DNA from: an uncultured Clostridia bacterium
GTDB taxonomy: Bacteria > Bacillota > Clostridia > Oscillospirales > Acutalibacteraceae
Reading direction: 5' to 3'
NCBI GenBank assembly: GCA_946499275.1
Contig: CAMMRL010000007.1
Coordinates: forward strand, 1 to 64,000
DNA length: 64,000 bases
The notes beneath the pieces are model-generated. The model saw nothing but the letters and a program-made list of their open reading frames with translations. It ran no database searches and was not told the DNA's origin. The translations under genes and the position numbers were made by a program. This document shows, one piece after another, positions 25,643 through 33,703 of the stretch (the stretch's first letter is position 1; each line of letters begins with the position of its first letter).

Positions 25643-26497
25643 TTATTTGGTCATGAACAATACGCCGAGCGTATTCGGCCCGCAGTGGGAGGAAATCGTG
25701 CAGCCGGCGCGGGTAACAAATACCTCGCGGAAGGAATGGAGCTTTTCCACTTCCCTCTTCACCAGGTCGATCCTCTCCTGCGAAATGCCGGAATGGGTGA
25801 TAAACACCCGCTCGTCCCGCAGGTCGTCTCGTCCCGTCAGCCGGTCGCCCACATACTGCGCAAGCGCTTTATCCAGCGAACCGCGATACTTTTTCCCCAC
25901 GTCCATTGTCCCGTCAGCGTTATTCACCTCAATGCAGGGCTTAAGTTGGAGCAGGTTCGCCCCCAGCATCTGCAGCGCGGAACAGCGCCCCCCTTTGTAC
26001 AGGAATTCCAACGTATCGATGACAAAGCTGGCATTGACATGGGAAGCAAGATCCTGCACTTCCCGGGCGATCTGAGCTGCCGGCATCCCCGCCGCAATCC
26101 GTTCGGCCGCCTCAATCACCAGCAGGCCCGAACCGGTCGACAGGCTGCAGGAATCGATCACATGGACGCCGGGCATTTCTTCCGCAGCCAAACGGCAATT
26201 ATTATAGGTGGCGGAAAGCCCATGCCCCAGCGTGATATGGATTACTTCGTAGCCCTGGTCGGTCCACTGGCGGAAATATTCCATATATTCGGCCGTATTG
26301 ATCGCCGCCGTTTTTGGCAGCACCTTGCGGGTGCGATATACCTCGTAAATCTGATCGGGTACAAGATCCACCCCGTCCCCGTATGTATTACCGTCCAATA
26401 TCACGTGAAACGGATAATAATTCACCTCATAGCGCTGCCGTAACTCGTCACCTAAGTCACAGGTGCTGTCGGCGCTCAAAACGATCTTGCTGCTCAA
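25643..26497 (-). CDS. DegV-family fatty-acid-binding protein
   Basis: Cytoplasmic DegV (FakB-like) protein that binds a fatty acid and presents it to a kinase for phospholipid synthesis. I choose TTG 26497, nine bases after AGGAGGG, giving a 284-aa protein beginning MSSKIVLSADSTCDLG; an ATG nine codons upstream has no ribosome site. Blocks: STCDLG, YPFHVILDGNTYGDGVDL, KTAAINTAEYMEYF, HITLGHGLSATYNN, VIDSCSLSTGSGLLVIEAA and FVIDTLEFLYKGGRCS. Full length and intact. Monocistronic. No fatty-acid kinase gene is in the window. Confidence 0.92.
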   Translation of the reverse strand: MSSKIVLSADSTCDLGDELRQRYEVNYYPFHVILDGNTYGDGVDLVPDQIYEVYRTRKVLPKTAAINTAEYMEYFRQWTDQGYEVIHITLGHGLSATYNNCRLAAEEMPGVHVIDSCSLSTGSGLLVIEAAERIAAGMPAAQIAREVQDLASHVNASFVIDTLEFLYKGGRCSALQMLGANLLQLKPCIEVNNADGTMDVGKKYRGSLDKALAQYVGDRLTGRDDLRDERVFITHSGISQERIDLVKREVEKLHSFREVFVTRAGCTISSHCGPNTLGVLFMTK

Positions 26498-26584
26498 CGC
26501 TTGATTCCCTCCTGAAACATTCATTTTTCATCACGGCCAACCGTGGGCCGTCCACAGACATACAGACACAATTTATAGTAATAA

Positions 26585-26613
26585 AGTATACCACAATATT
26601 TGAAAAATTACAA
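26585..26613 (-). promoter_or_regulatory. Promoter of the degV gene
   Basis: On the minus strand TTGTAA (26608-26613), 17 bases, TATACT (26585-26590). Confidence 0.6.
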
Positions 26614-26648
26614 TATGATTACAAATAATTACAAAAGCTATGTTTTTA

Positions 26649-26678
26649 TTGCAAAAAACCTTAGCGAAATGATACAAT
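26649..26678 (+). promoter_or_regulatory. Promoter of the polysaccharide deacetylase gene
   Basis: TTGCAA (26649-26654), 18 bases, TACAAT (26673-26678), about 80 bases before the ATG. Divergent from the degV promoter. Confidence 0.55.
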
Positions 26679-26757
26679 TATTCATGAACAGCGTTTGGTT
26701 TAGCGGCTTTTCTATCTCCAGGGGCTGTCGAATCCAAAATTAAAGAAGGTGGAATTT

Positions 26758-27756
26758 ATGAAAAGAGGGGCAGGCTCTTCGCGTGGGCTACGTATCGCCC
26801 TGATTGCCGTGTGTTCGGCAGCGGGGCTGTTGGCGGCAGGCTTCGGTATCTGCGCTGTTAAACTGAAAACAGCCGGCGATTCTTTCGCCATAACGGATTC
26901 CTTAATGAAGGCGCAACAGCGGGAGACGGAACAATCGATCAACGGGCTGCGTTCCCAATTGAAAGCGCAGCAGGAACAGGCGGCGGGAATGGAATCGCAG
27001 CTCGCACAATGGGAGCGGCGGGCGATGGACGCCGAATCCCGCAGCAGCAAGCTGGAAAGCGAAAACAGCGCCCTTCAGTCCGAAATCGATCGGTTGAAGG
27101 CAGCGGGACAGTCTCCCTCCGTTCCCGATAACAGGAAGCTGATTGCCCTGACTTTTGACGACGGGCCGGGCGACACCACCTCCCGCCTGTTGGACGAACT
27201 GAAAAAGCGGAACATGAAGGCTACCTTTTTTGTCGTGGGAAACCGGGTGAACCGGTACGTCTCCACTCTAAAGCGGGCATCGGACGAAGGGCATGAAATC
27301 GGCACTCACACCTATAGCCATCCCAACCTGACCAGGCTGAGCCGGCAGGAAAAGGCGGACGAAATCCAGCGCTCTATTCAGGCGATCACCGCCATTACCG
27401 GACAGCCTATAACCTTGCTTCGCCCGCCGGGAGGGTCGTACGACAACGAACTCAAGGCGTACTGCAGCGAGCAGAACCTGCGTATTATTTACTGGTCGGT
27501 GGATACCCGGGACTGGGAAAGCCATAACAAAAGCAGCATTCTGTCCACCGCCTTCCAAAGCGGCCCATACGGCGTCCGCAACGGCGCGATCGTCCTCATG
27601 CACGACATCTACCCCGACACGGTGGACGCGGCGGTGGAGATGATGGACCGGCTGCAGAAAGAAGGGTACACGACCGTCACCGTTAGCGAGCTGCTGCGGA
27701 TCCGGAAAAACGGCGGGATCGCCGGAGAAGTCTACACCAGCGCCCTTCCGCAATAA
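26758..27756 (+). CDS. Membrane-anchored polysaccharide deacetylase
   Basis: NodB-type deacetylase, probably acting on peptidoglycan N-acetyl groups outside the membrane. ATG 26758 is preceded by GAAGGTGG; a GTG three codons up is too close. N-terminal anchor (about 12-32, IALIAVCSAAGLLAAGFGI), coiled coil (about 45-115), then the NodB domain: TFDDGPGDTT (catalytic base and metal Asp), GTHTYSHPNL (metal His pair), RPPGGSYD, SVDTRDW and LMHDIY (catalytic His). All active-site residues are present. 332 aa. It may be in one transcript with the two membrane proteins that follow after 113 bases. Confidence 0.93.
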   Translation: MKRGAGSSRGLRIALIAVCSAAGLLAAGFGICAVKLKTAGDSFAITDSLMKAQQRETEQSINGLRSQLKAQQEQAAGMESQLAQWERRAMDAESRSSKLESENSALQSEIDRLKAAGQSPSVPDNRKLIALTFDDGPGDTTSRLLDELKKRNMKATFFVVGNRVNRYVSTLKRASDEGHEIGTHTYSHPNLTRLSRQEKADEIQRSIQAITAITGQPITLLRPPGGSYDNELKAYCSEQNLRIIYWSVDTRDWESHNKSSILSTAFQSGPYGVRNGAIVLMHDIYPDTVDAAVEMMDRLQKEGYTTVTVSELLRIRKNGGIAGEVYTSALPQ

Positions 27757-27869
27757 GCAGCCAAGGGGAAGCGGTTGAAGGCAAGCTTTTTCATTTCCGT
27801 TCCGGCGGTGGCGCCGGCGTATCAACAGGGTACGCTCCCCTCACCCACATAAAGGAAGGTAGGACATCT

Positions 27870-28835
27870 ATGGACAGAAGTATGCGCGGCGGAGCGGAAC
27901 GTGCGCGGAAACCTATTGATGATTTTCAGATTAACCGGCGATGGCTGTTTGCCTGCCTGGGTATCCTGGGCGGGTTCACTTTGGGGTTAATCCTTTTTAT
28001 CCAAGTGGTCCGCCTGCGCGAACCGTTGTTTATGGAAGCGTACATGGATGTATATCCTCAATTTTATGGAGGGGAAACGGTCGAAACGGAATACCAGTTT
28101 ACCTTGCCTTACCTGGACAACGCCGACACAGAGGACTGGGTTGTGGAGATCACGATCCCCGAACTCGACGAGCGGGCCTATCGGGTATACGTGACGGATT
28201 CCCGCCCGCAGGGCGGGCCCTACATCTCCTCCGCCATGCCGCCGGCAAGTTCCGATGTAAAAACGATCGGCTGCCTTGCTCTGCACAACACGGGCATCAC
28301 CATCCTTCAGCGGCCGGGTTTGGACGAGGAACCGGCGTTCAACCGGCTAACCGCCCATTATTCCAGCGGACGCTCCGTAGAAGTGGATATCGGGGAAATC
28401 CGCCTGAAAAAGTGGATTTCCGGCGAAGGCGAGCCCCTTTCGTTCTCCAGCAGCTCTTCCACCTATGCCGATGGGCGGAACGTCTCAACGGAAAACTACC
28501 GGTCGAGCGTCGTCGGCACTTTCGTCCAAGCGGCGTATAGTCCCGGTACGCCGGACCCCGGCCTGGGCCGGCTGACGGTAAACGGGGTTACCGTGGAAAA
28601 GCTGCCCGGCACCGCCTTCCAAAACCTCCTAAAGGCCGAAGGTACCCTATGGTATCCCACCGATATCCGCCGGCGGTTCACCCGGTACGCCTATTCCGCC
28701 GAGTGTATTTATCAAGACGAGACGGGTAAAAATTACACCATGCAGTTTACCAATCTGCTGAATTATTCACCGCCGGACCCCTCTTTTATCGAAGCTTTGC
28801 AGTATATTCATGCGCGGAAGGGGGAAGCGGCATGA
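27870..28835 (+). CDS. Single-pass membrane protein of unknown function
   Basis: Protein of 321 aa that I do not recognise. One membrane segment near the N-terminus (about 26-47, RWLFACLGILGGFTLGLILF), then an external domain rich in beta strands with no cysteine pair or catalytic motif that I can see. Good ribosome site (AAGGAAGG). The last bases overlap the start of the next gene (ATGA), so the two are translationally coupled and probably work together in the envelope. Confidence 0.7.
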   Translation: MDRSMRGGAERARKPIDDFQINRRWLFACLGILGGFTLGLILFIQVVRLREPLFMEAYMDVYPQFYGGETVETEYQFTLPYLDNADTEDWVVEITIPELDERAYRVYVTDSRPQGGPYISSAMPPASSDVKTIGCLALHNTGITILQRPGLDEEPAFNRLTAHYSSGRSVEVDIGEIRLKKWISGEGEPLSFSSSSSTYADGRNVSTENYRSSVVGTFVQAAYSPGTPDPGLGRLTVNGVTVEKLPGTAFQNLLKAEGTLWYPTDIRRRFTRYAYSAECIYQDETGKNYTMQFTNLLNYSPPDPSFIEALQYIHARKGEAA

Positions 28836-29467
28836 CCTTGTTTTGTGTAGAGAATCCGGGGGAATGGATGGCTAAAGGATTCCGGCGCTGTTTTTGGGGA
28901 GTTTTGTTACTGGCTTTTCATATCAACCTCGGCTCGATTCCCATCCTGCCCGATTTTGTGGGATACCTTTTCCTGATCAGCGGGGTCAACTGCCTGCGGG
29001 AACGCGCTGTGGCGCCGGGACTGCGGCGCGCCGGGATATACGGACGGATTTTGTGCTTTCTTTCGGTTTTGGAGCTCTTTTCCCCGTTCTTCCTGCCTTC
29101 CAACCTGGCCGCAATCCCCTTTGCTCTTCCGCTCGTTTATGGAGCTGCCGCCGCCTGCCTGCATCTGGCTTTTGTGTTTGAAGTCCTGAACGTCTCTTCC
29201 CAGATTCTCGCGCTGGACCGGTTCCCCATGCATGCGAAGGCAAACAGCCGGCGGCTCCGGCTGTATATGACGGCGTACCTGCTGGTACAGATGGGGGTGT
29301 TGGTCTGCCGACTGTCTCAGAAAGCGGATTTTTTCTTTGTGCTTGCAGGAGCAGGGCTGTTTGTGCAGCTCTATCTCCTGGATACCTTCTCCCGTCTCCG
29401 CCGCTGGTACTACGGGTTTACCCCCGCCGGGCCCATCCGCTTCACCGAAGCCGGCCCGCTTGGATAA
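28832..29467 (+). CDS. Multi-pass membrane protein of unknown function
   Basis: Integral membrane protein of 211 aa with five to six hydrophobic segments (for example GVLLLAFHINLGSIPILPDF and FVGYLFLISGVNC near the start). The start at 28832 overlaps the previous stop and has GGGGGAAG upstream; another ATG at 28868 is possible. I recognise no transporter or enzyme motif. Coupled to the preceding unknown membrane protein and ended by a strong terminator. Confidence 0.7.
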   Translation: MTLFCVENPGEWMAKGFRRCFWGVLLLAFHINLGSIPILPDFVGYLFLISGVNCLRERAVAPGLRRAGIYGRILCFLSVLELFSPFFLPSNLAAIPFALPLVYGAAAACLHLAFVFEVLNVSSQILALDRFPMHAKANSRRLRLYMTAYLLVQMGVLVCRLSQKADFFFVLAGAGLFVQLYLLDTFSRLRRWYYGFTPAGPIRFTEAGPLG

Positions 29468-29503
29468 TCCCTCGGCAAATACGACGAGGATTTTACAAAA
29501 CCA

Positions 29504-29550
29504 GCAATAAAAAGCGCTTCCCGTATTCGTAGGGAAGCGCTTTTTATTGC
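29504..29550. terminator. Bidirectional terminator
   Basis: Perfect 19-bp stem GCAATAAAAAGCGCTTCCC (29504-29522) with its complement (29532-29550), 9-base loop; between convergent genes. Confidence 0.9.
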
Positions 29551-29586
29551 GTTTACAGAGAGGAAAAAAACCTCGCGGCATGCCCA

Positions 29587-30828
29587 TCACAGCCGGATAA
29601 CTACCCGCCGGGGCTCCCCGTCGCCGGCGTAAAAGCTCTTGCGTAGGATGTCCCGGTTTACGGTGGTTTCCTGCCCATCGATTGTCACGGTAATATCATA
29701 ATTACCAAAGAAAAGGCGGGTTTTGCAGATCCCTTCCGGCCCGGTGGTCAAATCTGCGTCGGAATGCCACTCCTTGTGAATTAAGTCGTATAGGGTGTGG
29801 TAAATCGGCTTGGGCTGCAGGTCGTCGGTCACTACGCCCGCCGGCGCATCCAGCCAGCGATGGTCGGTGAAGTCAAACCAGGACAGGGCCTCTACTGCCG
29901 GATGGCTGAATACCAGTGTATAAAAGTTCTTGGTAAACTCCGCCTGGGAATAGAGGTCCTCTTCCGTCTCGTGCCACTCGTTATGTTGGCCCGCGCCGTA
30001 ATTGGTTACGCCAATCGGGGTGCCGCTGCACACCGAGCATTCGGGGAAATGGATCGGCCAGCCGAATTCCGACGCCCTCTCCAGAATCCGCATGGTTTCC
30101 TCCTCGCTCCACCGGTCCACATGCTGGTGGGACTGGATACCGAGATAGTCCACGTCGATATCGTTTTCCCTCATCTGGCGGAGGAAATCGTAGTATTCTT
30201 CCACATGGACGTTCCAGTCGCCGTAAATCAGCTTGGCGTCCGGCTTGAAGGAGCGGGTCAGCTCCACGCCGAATTTCAGCATATTCATCGGGCCGTATTC
30301 CCGCACCCAGCGGGAAACCGGGTTGTCGAACCGGTCGTTCACCGTCGTTTCATTCGCCACGTCGAAAAAGTCGAAATCGTCCCCAAAATTCGACATCAGA
30401 TGGGAGATGCGTTCGACGTACAACGCTTTCACATCGTCGGTATCCTTTACCCAGCCAGGGCAAAGTTCATGCCAAATCAGGGCATGGAGCTTCCGCTTAA
30501 GCCCGTTCGCCTGTGCCCAGCGGATCAGGTTGCTGGTGTACGGTTCGTTGTATTCGTGCCGCTTCGGCTCGTACCAACTCCAGTGGTAGGGCACCATCGT
30601 ATAGTTGAACAACCGGGTGAATTCCTCGGTAAAGCGCTCGTTCATCTCCGGCTTATCGTAGGTGCCGTACTTATAGCAAACCGCGCCGAAAAGGAACTGA
30701 TGGTTCTTCATCCGCACCTTCACCCCGGCGTTTTCCACCGGTTTGCCGTCCTTTAACACCCAAAACTCTACGTCCTTGGTGCGGACCTCCTGAATCCGCC
30801 GTTTGGCTTGCTCCAAAATTTCGCTCAT
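29587..30828 (-). CDS. Cytoplasmic GH10 endo-1,4-beta-xylanase
   Basis: Glycoside hydrolase family 10 enzyme (413 aa) cleaving beta-1,4-xylan or, since there is no signal peptide, imported xylo-oligosaccharides. ATG 30828 follows AAGGAG at 12 bases. A short beta N-terminus (about 20-45) precedes the barrel; HWSWYEPKRHEYNEP, LHALIWHELCPGW and FFDVANETTVND (acid/base Glu in NE) are typical, and the nucleophile is the Glu of HFPECSV. A C-terminal beta extension of about 60 residues closes the protein. It has a strong promoter and a cre-like site, so catabolite control is likely. No other xylan gene is adjacent. Confidence 0.92.
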   Translation of the reverse strand: MSEILEQAKRRIQEVRTKDVEFWVLKDGKPVENAGVKVRMKNHQFLFGAVCYKYGTYDKPEMNERFTEEFTRLFNYTMVPYHWSWYEPKRHEYNEPYTSNLIRWAQANGLKRKLHALIWHELCPGWVKDTDDVKALYVERISHLMSNFGDDFDFFDVANETTVNDRFDNPVSRWVREYGPMNMLKFGVELTRSFKPDAKLIYGDWNVHVEEYYDFLRQMRENDIDVDYLGIQSHQHVDRWSEEETMRILERASEFGWPIHFPECSVCSGTPIGVTNYGAGQHNEWHETEEDLYSQAEFTKNFYTLVFSHPAVEALSWFDFTDHRWLDAPAGVVTDDLQPKPIYHTLYDLIHKEWHSDADLTTGPEGICKTRLFFGNYDITVTIDGQETTVNRDILRKSFYAGDGEPRRVVIRL

Positions 30829-30900
30829 ATCGGTTTTGGTCTCCTTCCCCACGTCCGGTCTCGGCCGGTACTTCTTCCCTATGAGGGACGCCCTAACGAG

Positions 30901-30929
30901 ATTGTACTCACATTCCTTTTATAAGTCAA
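30901..30929 (-). promoter_or_regulatory. Promoter of the xylanase gene
   Basis: On the minus strand TTGACT (30924-30929), 17 bases, TACAAT (30901-30906), about 75 bases before the ATG. Confidence 0.75.
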
Positions 30930-30947
30930 CCGGATTCGGCAACTTTT

Positions 30948-30961
30948 TGTAAACGTTTTCG
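30948..30961. promoter_or_regulatory. cre-like operator at the xylanase promoter
   Basis: TGTAAACGTTTTCG agrees with the CcpA/LacI-type consensus TGWAANCGNTNWCA at all but the last base. It lies 18 bases upstream of the -35 box. Confidence 0.6.
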
Positions 30962-31053
30962 CAAATCTCCCGACGACCGGGTCTTCGCAAACCTGTGCCG
31001 CCAAGAACCACAGCCGTCCGGGTGGAGAAGCCCCTTTTGCCAGCCCCTGACGC

Positions 31054-31087
31054 AAAAACAGCCGCCTGCAATGCGGGCGGCTGTTTT
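31054..31087 (-). terminator. Terminator of the Rnf-like operon
   Basis: 12-bp stem AAAACAGCCGCC / GGCGGCTGTTTT with a short loop and a T run on the minus strand, about 80 bases after the last gene. Confidence 0.85.
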
Positions 31088-31167
31088 CACCGCGTTTCCG
31101 GCGAAAATCCGGCGGAAGGTATGCGGTAAGGTACGGGTATTCCGCTCCCAAAACAAAAGCGCCATGC

Positions 31168-32208
31168 CTATTTGGGCAGAACGGACAGCACAAACATCGT
31201 CATCCCCGCGGCGGCCAGCCAAACGGGCAATGGCCGGAAAGAAACCGGCAGATGCGGGTTGCCGGACGTATCCAGCCGTGGGACCGCCGCCGCGATCAGG
31301 GCGCAGGCCAGCCCGAGAATCAGCGCCGCCGCGGCCGTCCCGCCGAACAGGGGAAGCGCTTCGGCTTCAGCCATCTTCCGGTCGGCGGCCAGCACCGCCA
31401 GGGTTGCCAGCGCCGGGAGCGTCCCGTCCGCGAAGACGGCGCGCAGCGTCGCTTTCACCGGCGCTTCGTTCGGCTTTTCACGCAGCGCCGCTCCAACTGC
31501 GAGGGCGAGTAGCCCCGCCAATGCCGCGGCGAGGAACGGCCGCCACAACCCGGGCAGCGGGAACAGCCGGGTCAGCAGGGCAAAGAATGCGCCGGCCGCT
31601 ATCGTCAACCCCAACGCGCCGACCGCATACAGCAGCCCTTCCGGAACCCGATAGCTGATCAGCTTCCCTTGTCCCCGAATGCGGAACAGGGCCAGCAGCA
31701 GCGCCGCGATAATCAGCCCCGCGCCGCCGAAGGCAAAGGAATCGGAAACCGGGAATCCGTCCGGAAGGATCCGCACCCCGGCAAGCGTCCCGGCCGACAA
31801 CAGCTCCCGCACCCCGCCGATGACTAGGAGGGCGAGACTGCAAAGCGCCAGCCGTTTTGACGAAACCGGCTTTTTCTCCATCAGGGTTACGGCCGCCGGC
31901 GCGCTGAACAGGAACAGGGCTGCTGTTAGCCACTCCGGCCCCATCGCCGCCAGCCACGCCGGCCGGTAGGCGGACAACGCCAGCCGCAGGGCGGTATACA
32001 GCGCTGCGGCGAAAAACAGGGAAGCCGCATTCCTCGCTCGGCCGGTTAAGGGACGAAAAATGAATAGCATCAGCAAATTGAGCAGCAGGAACAGCGCCCC
32101 CCCGGCGAGCACAAGCAACGCCGCGGTCAGCGAACCGCAGCTTGCTGCCAGCAGACAGAGGAATACCGCCGCGCCGTCCACCGACGGCCGCCGTTTTACC
32201 GGGGCCAT
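31168..32208 (-). CDS. RnfE/RnfA-like membrane protein, apparently fused and divergent
   Basis: Integral membrane protein of 346 aa with about 10 hydrophobic segments. The start is ATG 32208 (GGAGAG upstream), directly after the rnfG stop. The first half resembles RnfE/NqrD (AYRPAWLAAMGPEWL, LVIGGVRELLSAGTLAGVRIL). The end (IAAAVPRLDTS...FRPLPVWLAAAGMTMFVL) resembles the RnfA/RnfE C-terminus. One gene thus stands where two of about 190-200 codons are usual. The half-membrane cysteines that bind the Fe-S cluster between RnfA and RnfE (or NqrD/E) are not obvious: only a few cysteines occur, near the N-terminus, in CSLALL and in LACAL. Role in ion-coupled electron transfer is inferred from the operon. 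Confidence 0.6.
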   Translation of the reverse strand: MAPVKRRPSVDGAAVFLCLLAASCGSLTAALLVLAGGALFLLLNLLMLFIFRPLTGRARNAASLFFAAALYTALRLALSAYRPAWLAAMGPEWLTAALFLFSAPAAVTLMEKKPVSSKRLALCSLALLVIGGVRELLSAGTLAGVRILPDGFPVSDSFAFGGAGLIIAALLLALFRIRGQGKLISYRVPEGLLYAVGALGLTIAAGAFFALLTRLFPLPGLWRPFLAAALAGLLALAVGAALREKPNEAPVKATLRAVFADGTLPALATLAVLAADRKMAEAEALPLFGGTAAAALILGLACALIAAAVPRLDTSGNPHLPVSFRPLPVWLAAAGMTMFVLSVLPK

Positions 32209-32209
32209 C

Positions 32210-33589
32210 TCACTTACTCTCCTTGGCAAGGCCCGCCGCAAATTCATAGGCACGGTTGGCCGCCTTTACCACTGCTTTCGAGGAAACCGTCGCGCCGGTT
32301 ACGCCGTCCACTTCCCCGCTGCCGGACGCCGCGTTCTCCACCTTGTCGCCGGAATCGGCAGCCCCGGCCGTCTCCAACGCCTTACCCGCCAGCTTGACAA
32401 ACTCCGAAACATCCACCGATACGCCGGTGTACGCGTCGGTCTTGCCGGTGTCCGCATCATAGACCAGGCGGGCGGGATTTTGCAGTGCGATCAGCGCGTC
32501 CTCCATCGTCTTGGCCTGTTCGTGCCAGAGGGGGCCGTCCTCGGTCATCACGTAATCCCCCGCCTTGGACTCCACCTTTTTGGTGAGATCGGAGCCCTCC
32601 TTGTTCGCGTCCCAGTTCACCGCGGAGATCCGGCCGTCTGTCACGGTGATTTCCACAAAGTATTGGTATCCCTGCACATATTCGGCCTGCTCCGCGCGAT
32701 AGGTGCCGTCCTTCCACAGGGCGGTGTTTTCCGACCCGGACTTAGTTTGGCCGACCGCTTCTTCCGCCAGCTTGACGAACTCCGACACGTCCACCGATAC
32801 GCCGGTGTACGCGTCGGTCTTGCCGGTATCCGCATCATAGACCAGGGCCGCGGGATCCTGCGTCTCGATCAGTGCGTCCTCCATCGTCTTGGCCTGTTCG
32901 TGCCAGAGGGGGCCGTCCTCGGTCATCACATAGTTCCCCGCTTCGGACTCCGCCTTTTTGGTGAGATCGGAGCCCTCCTTATTCGCGTCCCAGTTCACGG
33001 CGGTGATCCGGCCGCCCTGGACGGTAATCTCCACAAAATACTTGTACCCCTGCACATATTCGGCCTGCTCTGCGCGGTAACTGCCGTCCTTCATTTCCCC
33101 TGAGGAAGAAGAACCGCCGCTGTTTCCCGCCCCGCTGTCCATGCCGGTATACCCGTCCAGGGACGCGGGGGCGGACAAGGAATTAAACTGGCTGTAAAAC
33201 GCTTCTTCGGTCACGCGGGAACCGTAGCCCTGCGTTTCCTGGTTGCTGCCCACCCGCAGCCCGAGAAAGCGGGTCGCGTCGGCGGACAAGGCGGTGTGCA
33301 CCTCCATATCCCCGCCGTAGCCTTTCACCAGGGTGGTAACCGCGTACCCCAGCAGAGCGCCGTCCTTGTCCAGCACGCGGTATGCCGCTTTGATATCCGC
33401 GGCGCCAGCAGTGTCCACCGTCTCCCATTTTTCTCCGGAAATCACGCCGGAAAACGCTTCCTGCACCGCCTGCAGCTCCTGTTTTTCGATGACGTTGCGG
33501 GTAATCGCGTCCATGCCGAAGAGCAGGGCGACCGAGATCGCCGCCACCGCCAACAGACTGAGCAGCGGTTTTATCCATTGTTTCATCAT
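32210..33589 (-). CDS. rnfG: RnfG-like flavoprotein with two inserted FMN-binding repeats
   Basis: Membrane-anchored protein (459 aa, against about 190-220 for normal RnfG). Start ATG 33589 after AAAGGACAGG. Membrane helix at about 7-27, then an RnfG N-terminal half (KWETVDTAG...GYAVTTLVKGYGGDM...LRVGSNQETQGYGSRV). A Gly/Ser linker leads to two near-identical repeats (about 168-280 and 294-406) of the type DGTYRAEQAEYVQGYQYFVE, as in PplA-like extracellular FMN-binding domains, each ending DAYTGVSVDVSEF. The canonical RnfG flavinylation site DGVTGATVSSKAV comes last (about 428-440). So the original domain seems to be split by the insert. ApbE, which attaches FMN at such Thr/Ser, is encoded in the same operon. 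In the repeats the motif is altered (TGVS for SGAT), so flavinylation there is uncertain. Confidence 0.82.
   Translation of the reverse strand: MMKQWIKPLLSLLAVAAISVALLFGMDAITRNVIEKQELQAVQEAFSGVISGEKWETVDTAGAADIKAAYRVLDKDGALLGYAVTTLVKGYGGDMEVHTALSADATRFLGLRVGSNQETQGYGSRVTEEAFYSQFNSLSAPASLDGYTGMDSGAGNSGGSSSSGEMKDGSYRAEQAEYVQGYKYFVEITVQGGRITAVNWDANKEGSDLTKKAESEAGNYVMTEDGPLWHEQAKTMEDALIETQDPAALVYDADTGKTDAYTGVSVDVSEFVKLAEEAVGQTKSGSENTALWKDGTYRAEQAEYVQGYQYFVEITVTDGRISAVNWDANKEGSDLTKKVESKAGDYVMTEDGPLWHEQAKTMEDALIALQNPARLVYDADTGKTDAYTGVSVDVSEFVKLAGKALETAGAADSGDKVENAASGSGEVDGVTGATVSSKAVVKAANRAYEFAAGLAKESK
32372..32710 (-). repeat. Second copy of tandem repeat inside rnfG
   Basis: 339-base unit, in phase, strongly alike to 32750-33088 at DNA level (long shared stretches around the EGSDLTKK and WHEQAKTMEDAL codons). 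Period 378 bases. Confidence 0.85.
32750..33088 (-). repeat. First copy of tandem repeat inside rnfG
   Basis: Partner of 32372-32710. Near identity of whole stretches, including synonymous positions, points to recent duplication or gene conversion. Confidence 0.85.
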
Positions 33590-33703
33590 CACAATCCTGT
33601 CCTTTCCAAGCCCGCGCCGTCGCCGTCGCCGGGCCGTATTGAAAAAGGGCGTACCGGCCCTACCCTCCCGTTTTGGGGAGATTCCATTTTTCAAAACATC
33701 CCG

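Noticed and set aside
32372-33088. CRISPR-like or mobile repeat
   Set aside because: The repeats are long, in frame and coding; they are domain duplications of rnfG.
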